From an uncultured Rikenella sp. (GTDB taxonomy: Bacteria > Bacteroidota > Bacteroidia > Bacteroidales > Rikenellaceae): 16,862 nt of DNA. Positions 13,338 to 16,862 of this stretch are shown piece by piece. How positions within the stretch are numbered: position 1 is the stretch's first letter; each line of letters opens with the position of its first letter. The notes under the pieces were generated by a model. That model worked only from the letters and a program-made list of their open reading frames with translations. It did no database searches and was not told the origin of the DNA. The stretch is from NCBI GenBank assembly GCA_910577885.1, contig CAJTNK010000043.1, forward strand, positions 1 through 16,862, read 5' to 3'. Position numbers and translations under genes: made by a program.

Positions 13338-15104
13338 ATGGAAAATACGGTGGATAAAATGGTGGCGCAGCGCGCTCAACAGTGGCTCGACGGAGGATTC
13401 GACGAGGCTACCAAGGCCGAGGTGCGCCGGATGATGGAGAGCGATCCGAAGGAGCTCACGGAGTCGTTCTACCAGACGCTGGAGTTCGGTACCGGAGGGC
13501 TGCGGGGGATTATGGGGGTGGGGACCAATCGGATGAACGTCTATACGGTCGGGATGGCCACTCAGGGGTTGGCCAATTATTTGAAAAAGTCGTTTCCGGG
13601 GCAGGAGATCAAGGTGGCGGTGGCGCATGATTGTCGGAATAACAGCGATCTGTTTGCCAAAACCACGGCGGAGGTGTTTGCGGCCAATGGGTTTACGGTT
13701 TATTTGTTCGACGCGCTCCGGCCGACGCCGGAACTCAGTTTTGCGATCCGGTACCTGGGCTGTATGAGCGGGGTGGTGGTCACGGCATCGCACAACCCGA
13801 AGGAATATAACGGCTATAAGGCTTATTGGAATGACGGGGCGCAGGTCGTTGCGCCGCACGATCGGAATATTATCGACGAGGTCAATCGGATCGAGGATGT
13901 GTCGCAGGTGAGATTCTCGGGGGCGGAGGCGGCCGGGGGGAGGATTGTCATGGTGGGCGAGGAGGTGGACCGGGCTTACCTGGATATGATTGCGGGGCTG
14001 TCGTTGTCGCCGGAGGCGGTGCGGGCGAATCGGGGGATGGGGATTGTCTACACGCCGATTCACGGGACGGGGGTGCGGCTGGTGCCGGAGTCGCTGGCGC
14101 GGTATGGCTTCGAGAATGTCATTCACGTACCGGAGCAGGATGTGAATGACGGGAATTTTCCGACCGTGGTGTCGCCGAATCCGGAGGAGCCGTCGGCGCT
14201 GAAGCTGGCGCTGGCGAAGGCGGACGAGACGGGGGCGGACTTGGTGATTGCGACCGACCCGGATGCCGACCGGATCGGGATCGCGGTGCGGCAATCCGAA
14301 GGGGAAGGCGGCGGGATGCTGTTGCTCAACGGGAATCAGACGGGGACGCTGCTGACTTATTACCTGTTGGAGCGGTGGAAGGAGCTCGGGCGGTTGCATC
14401 CGGGGCAGGAGAAGGAGTTTGTGGTGAAGACGATTGTGACCACGGAGCTTATCGCCCGGATTGCGGCGTCTTTTGGGGTGGAGTGCTACGATGTGTTGAC
14501 GGGGTTCAAGTTCATCGCTTCGGTGATTCGGGAGAACGAAGGGAAAAAACAGTTTATCGGCGGGGGGGAAGAGAGCTACGGCTATTTGATCGGTGATGCC
14601 GTGCGGGATAAGGATGCGGTGGCGAGCGCGTCGCTGGTGGCCGAGTGTGCGGCTTGGGCCAAGGAGACGGGGCGGGGATCGTTGCTGGATTTGCTGAAAG
14701 AGATCTATGTCCGGTACGGGTTCTTCAAGGAGGGCTTGGTGTCGGTGGTGCGCAAGGGGAAAGAGGGGCAGGAAGAGATTCGGCAGATGATGGCCGATTT
14801 CAGGGCGACGCCGCCGGCTTCTTTAGCCGGGAGCCGTGTTGTGGAGGTGCGCGACTATCAGGGGCAATATAAGGTGGTCGGTGGGGTGCGCGAGGTGATG
14901 GACCATTTGCCCAAGTCGGATGTTTTGCAGTTCGTGACGGAGGATTCGACGATCGTCTCGGTGCGGCCGAGTGGGACGGAACCGAAGATCAAATTTTACT
15001 TCGGCGTGCGGGAACCGCTCTCGGATGCGGCGCAGTATGAGGCGGTGAATGCGCAGCTGGGCGAGAAGATCGAGCGGATCAAGCGCGAGTTGAAGCTCGT
15101 CTGA
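13338..15104 (+). CDS. Phosphoglucomutase/phosphomannomutase family protein
   Basis: 588-aa alpha-D-phosphohexomutase interconverting hexose-1- and hexose-6-phosphates, most likely alpha-glucose-1-phosphate and glucose-6-phosphate. The phosphoserine is S151 in TASHNPKEYNGYK. The metal loop is D307-P-D-A-D-R312. The sugar-recognition loop is GGEESYGY, preceded by GFKFIA, and the phosphate-binding loop is R543-P-S-G-T-E548. The N-terminal LEFGTGGLRGIMG is typical of the long PGM2/PgcA-like group, and length is normal for it. Unlike PgmB it acts on the alpha anomer, so it links to glycogen or nucleotide-sugar metabolism rather than to maltose phosphorylase directly. The gene has its own promoter and may be co-transcribed with the next two genes (52-nt gap to the first). 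Codon use is strongly GGG/GCG/GAG. Confidence 0.93.
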   Translation: MENTVDKMVAQRAQQWLDGGFDEATKAEVRRMMESDPKELTESFYQTLEFGTGGLRGIMGVGTNRMNVYTVGMATQGLANYLKKSFPGQEIKVAVAHDCRNNSDLFAKTTAEVFAANGFTVYLFDALRPTPELSFAIRYLGCMSGVVVTASHNPKEYNGYKAYWNDGAQVVAPHDRNIIDEVNRIEDVSQVRFSGAEAAGGRIVMVGEEVDRAYLDMIAGLSLSPEAVRANRGMGIVYTPIHGTGVRLVPESLARYGFENVIHVPEQDVNDGNFPTVVSPNPEEPSALKLALAKADETGADLVIATDPDADRIGIAVRQSEGEGGGMLLLNGNQTGTLLTYYLLERWKELGRLHPGQEKEFVVKTIVTTELIARIAASFGVECYDVLTGFKFIASVIRENEGKKQFIGGGEESYGYLIGDAVRDKDAVASASLVAECAAWAKETGRGSLLDLLKEIYVRYGFFKEGLVSVVRKGKEGQEEIRQMMADFRATPPASLAGSRVVEVRDYQGQYKVVGGVREVMDHLPKSDVLQFVTEDSTIVSVRPSGTEPKIKFYFGVREPLSDAAQYEAVNAQLGEKIERIKRELKLV

Positions 15105-15156
15105 GGGGTAAGGTACAAAAGAGAGGCCATATCTTCTATATTATATATGGTATAGG

Positions 15157-15930
15157 ATGACGGAACTGACTTTTCTGGGCACCGGCACCTCGCAAGGGGT
15201 GCCGATGATCGGATGCCGGTGCGAGGTTTGTGCGTCGACGGATCGGCGGGACCATCGACTACGGTCGTCGGTGCTGGTGACTACCGATAGCGGGCTGCGG
15301 ATCGTGATCGATACCGGGCCGGATTTCCGGTATCAGATGTTGCGGGCCGGGGTGACGGGGATCGAGGCTATTCTCTATACCCACGGGCATATGGACCATG
15401 TGGGGGGGATGGACGATGTGCGAGGGTTCAACTACGTGATGCAGCGGGCGGTGGACGTTTGGTGCGAACCGAGGGTCGAGGAGACGTTGCGGAGGGTGTT
15501 CGACTATGCTTTTGCCGAACCGAAGTATCCGGGGGTGCCGGAGGTGGTGTTGCATCCGATTCGATCGATGAACGAGGCGTTTGATGTCCATGGGGTGCGG
15601 GTGGTGCCGGTGCGGGGGAAGCACTACCGGTTGCCGGTGGTGGGGTTTCGTATCGGAGAGATCGCTTACTTGACGGATATGAATGCCATCGAACCGGAGG
15701 AGATCGAGAAAATCAGTGGAGTCGAAGTGTTGGTTATCAATGCTTTGCGGCGAGAACGACACATCTCGCACTTTACGCTCGACGAGGCGTTGCGGGTGAT
15801 CCGGGAGGTGGGGCCGCGGAGGGCGTATCTGACCCACGTGTCGCACCAGCTGGGGCTCTATGAGGAGGTGAGTCGTGAGTTGCCGGAGGGGGTTTTCCTG
15901 GCGTACGACGGATTGACGATTCGGGCGTAG
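15157..15930 (+). CDS. PhnP-like metallo-beta-lactamase-fold hydrolase
   Basis: 257-aa metal-dependent phosphodiesterase-type hydrolase. The N-terminus has GTGTSQGVP and a cysteine cluster C20-R-C22-E-V-C25, the structural zinc site of PhnP-type proteins. The catalytic metal motif is H76-G-H78-M-D80-H81. Later ligands are probably the histidine in GKHYRLP, the aspartate in LTDMN and the histidines in LTHVSHQLG. E. coli PhnP opens cyclic ribose phosphate, but there are no other phn genes here, so the substrate is unknown. No signal peptide. No TAnnTTTG promoter was seen in the 52-nt gap to pgm; the gap contains a CCATAT/ATATGG hairpin instead. ATG 15157 places the GTGTSQG strand at the N-terminus, as in the family. 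Confidence 0.88.
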   Translation: MTELTFLGTGTSQGVPMIGCRCEVCASTDRRDHRLRSSVLVTTDSGLRIVIDTGPDFRYQMLRAGVTGIEAILYTHGHMDHVGGMDDVRGFNYVMQRAVDVWCEPRVEETLRRVFDYAFAEPKYPGVPEVVLHPIRSMNEAFDVHGVRVVPVRGKHYRLPVVGFRIGEIAYLTDMNAIEPEEIEKISGVEVLVINALRRERHISHFTLDEALRVIREVGPRRAYLTHVSHQLGLYEEVSRELPEGVFLAYDGLTIRA

Positions 15931-15968
15931 GGGAGTTTTTGTTGTTTTGATCTGTAACCGAACAGTTT

Positions 15969-16775
15969 ATGAAAGATTTCAAAGATAAGGTCGTTGTGAT
16001 TACGGGGGCTTCGTCGGGGATCGGAGCGGCCTTGGCGGCGCGATTTGCGGCACAGGGGGCGCATGTGGTGGCCGGGGCCAGGTCGGTCGATAAGTTGGAG
16101 GAGGTGGTCGACTCATTGCCTACGCCATCTGTTGCGGTGGCCTGCGATGTTTCGCGGGAGGAGGATTGCAAACGGCTGATTCAACGGGCGGTGGAGGCGT
16201 TTGGGAGGATCGATGTGCTGATAAACAATGCCGGGATCTCGATGCGAGCGTTGTTCGACGACGTCGACTTGGAGGTCATCCGCCGGTTGATGGATACCAA
16301 CTTTTGGGGCTGTGTCTATTGTACGAAGTATGCGTTGCCGTATATACAGGCTTCGCGGGGGTCGATCGTGGGGATCTCGTCGGTGGCCGGATTTCACGGG
16401 CTGCCGGGAAGGACGGGCTATTCGGCTTCGAAATATGCGATGCACGGACTCTTGGAGACCGTGCGCGTCGAAAACTTGAAGAAGGGGGTGCATGTGCTGA
16501 TCGTGGCGCCGGGATTTACGGCTTCCAACGTTCGCTTTGCGGCCTTGACGGCCGACGGTTCGCCGCAGGGAGCCTCTCCCAGAGAGGAGGGAAAAATGAT
16601 GACGGCGGACCAAGCTGCCGAACGGATCCTACGAGCCATCGCCAAACGGAAACGAACCCTCTTGATGGACTTCGACGGAAAGGCCACGCGGATTCTCAAA
16701 TTCTGGGCCCCGAAACTGCTCGATCGCTTGTACTACAACCATATGGCAAAGGAACCGGACTCACCGTTTAAATAA
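15969..16775 (+). CDS. Short-chain dehydrogenase/reductase (classical SDR)
   Basis: 268-aa NAD(P)-dependent oxidoreductase with a Rossmann fold. The cofactor motif is T12-G-A-S-S-G-I-G19, the structural motif N86-N-A-G89, and the catalytic S138, Y151 and K155 sit in SSVAG and YSASK with the normal 13-residue Ser-Tyr spacing. R38 in GARS suggests NADP preference, which is weak evidence. The C-terminal tail after residue 220 is basic and aromatic and may bind membranes. The substrate cannot be told. The gene lies 38 nt after the PhnP-like gene without a visible promoter and is possibly co-transcribed. Codon style changes near 16565, from GGG/GAG-rich to GGA/GAA/AAA-rich, within one intact frame. 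Confidence 0.92.
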   Translation: MKDFKDKVVVITGASSGIGAALAARFAAQGAHVVAGARSVDKLEEVVDSLPTPSVAVACDVSREEDCKRLIQRAVEAFGRIDVLINNAGISMRALFDDVDLEVIRRLMDTNFWGCVYCTKYALPYIQASRGSIVGISSVAGFHGLPGRTGYSASKYAMHGLLETVRVENLKKGVHVLIVAPGFTASNVRFAALTADGSPQGASPREEGKMMTADQAAERILRAIAKRKRTLLMDFDGKATRILKFWAPKLLDRLYYNHMAKEPDSPFK

Positions 16776-16800
16776 TTGTACTTTTAATTTGCAACCGATC

Positions 16801-16856
16801 ATTAGCGACGGGAGGGTACTGTTCTTTTTGTGAACAAAAAGAACCAAAAAAACTTT
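16801..16856 (-). repeat. Dispersed hairpin repeat, copy 4
   Basis: Inverted relative to copy 1. Stem GTTCTTTTTGT (16821-16831) pairs with 16834-16844, followed by CAAAAAAACTTT. 16819-16856 is almost the exact reverse complement of 1-38. It may be the left arm of another composite element continuing past the window end. Confidence 0.8.
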
Positions 16857-16862
16857 AGCACG

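Noticed and set aside
13266..14399. 377-codon minus-strand ORF opposite pgm
   Set aside because: Shadow of the pgm frame, which carries all mutase motifs.

Overview
The window looks like a chromosomal segment from a Bacteroidales bacterium, most likely Rikenellaceae/Alistipes-like. Four genes have a Bacteroidetes-type -7 box (TAnnTTTG) in front of them and ribosome binding sites are weak. dnaE is followed directly by trxA, DnaA has the Bacteroidetes form of the domain IV signature (GGKNHATVLHA), and coding strands are unusually rich in GGG, CGG and GAG codons. The genus is an inference from style, not from a search.

Layout. 1-137: end of a dispersed hairpin repeat, then an intrinsic terminator for a gene to the left. 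217-3873: dnaE, the replicative DNA polymerase III alpha subunit. 3953-4267: trxA, with its own promoter and terminator. 4417-9364: a four-gene run on the + strand (unknown protein, beta-phosphoglucomutase, maltose phosphorylase, GH13 alpha-glucanase) with junctions of 13 nt, a 1-nt overlap and 1 nt, so probably one operon. The last three form a cytoplasmic phosphorolytic route: the GH13 enzyme shortens maltodextrins, GH65 splits maltose with phosphate into glucose and beta-glucose-1-phosphate, and PgmB turns the latter into glucose-6-phosphate.

9365-11505: a 2.1-kb interval between the convergent GH13 and dnaA genes with no conventional gene. It is the most unusual part of the window. It holds many perfect or nested palindromes (stems up to 18 bp; several multi-stem hairpins with about 25 pairs), short direct repeats, and a composite inverted element of about 270 bp. 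On the minus strand it also holds an ORF with two tandem 190-bp cassettes for a C-type-lectin-like (FISUMP / diversity-generating-retroelement-target-like) segment, in which differences fall mostly at codon positions 1 and 2. Some hairpins are paralogous and carry compensatory base changes, so the pairing itself appears conserved.

11506-12912 (-): dnaA. 12913-13337: divergent intergenic region with the pgm promoter and no DnaA box found by eye. 13338-16775 (+): phosphoglucomutase/phosphomannomutase, a PhnP-like metallo-beta-lactamase-fold hydrolase and a short-chain dehydrogenase. The window ends in another copy of the dispersed hairpin repeat, inverted relative to the copy at position 1, so the same repeat family lies at both ends and in the middle. 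No tRNA, rRNA, CRISPR array, transposase or reverse transcriptase was seen.
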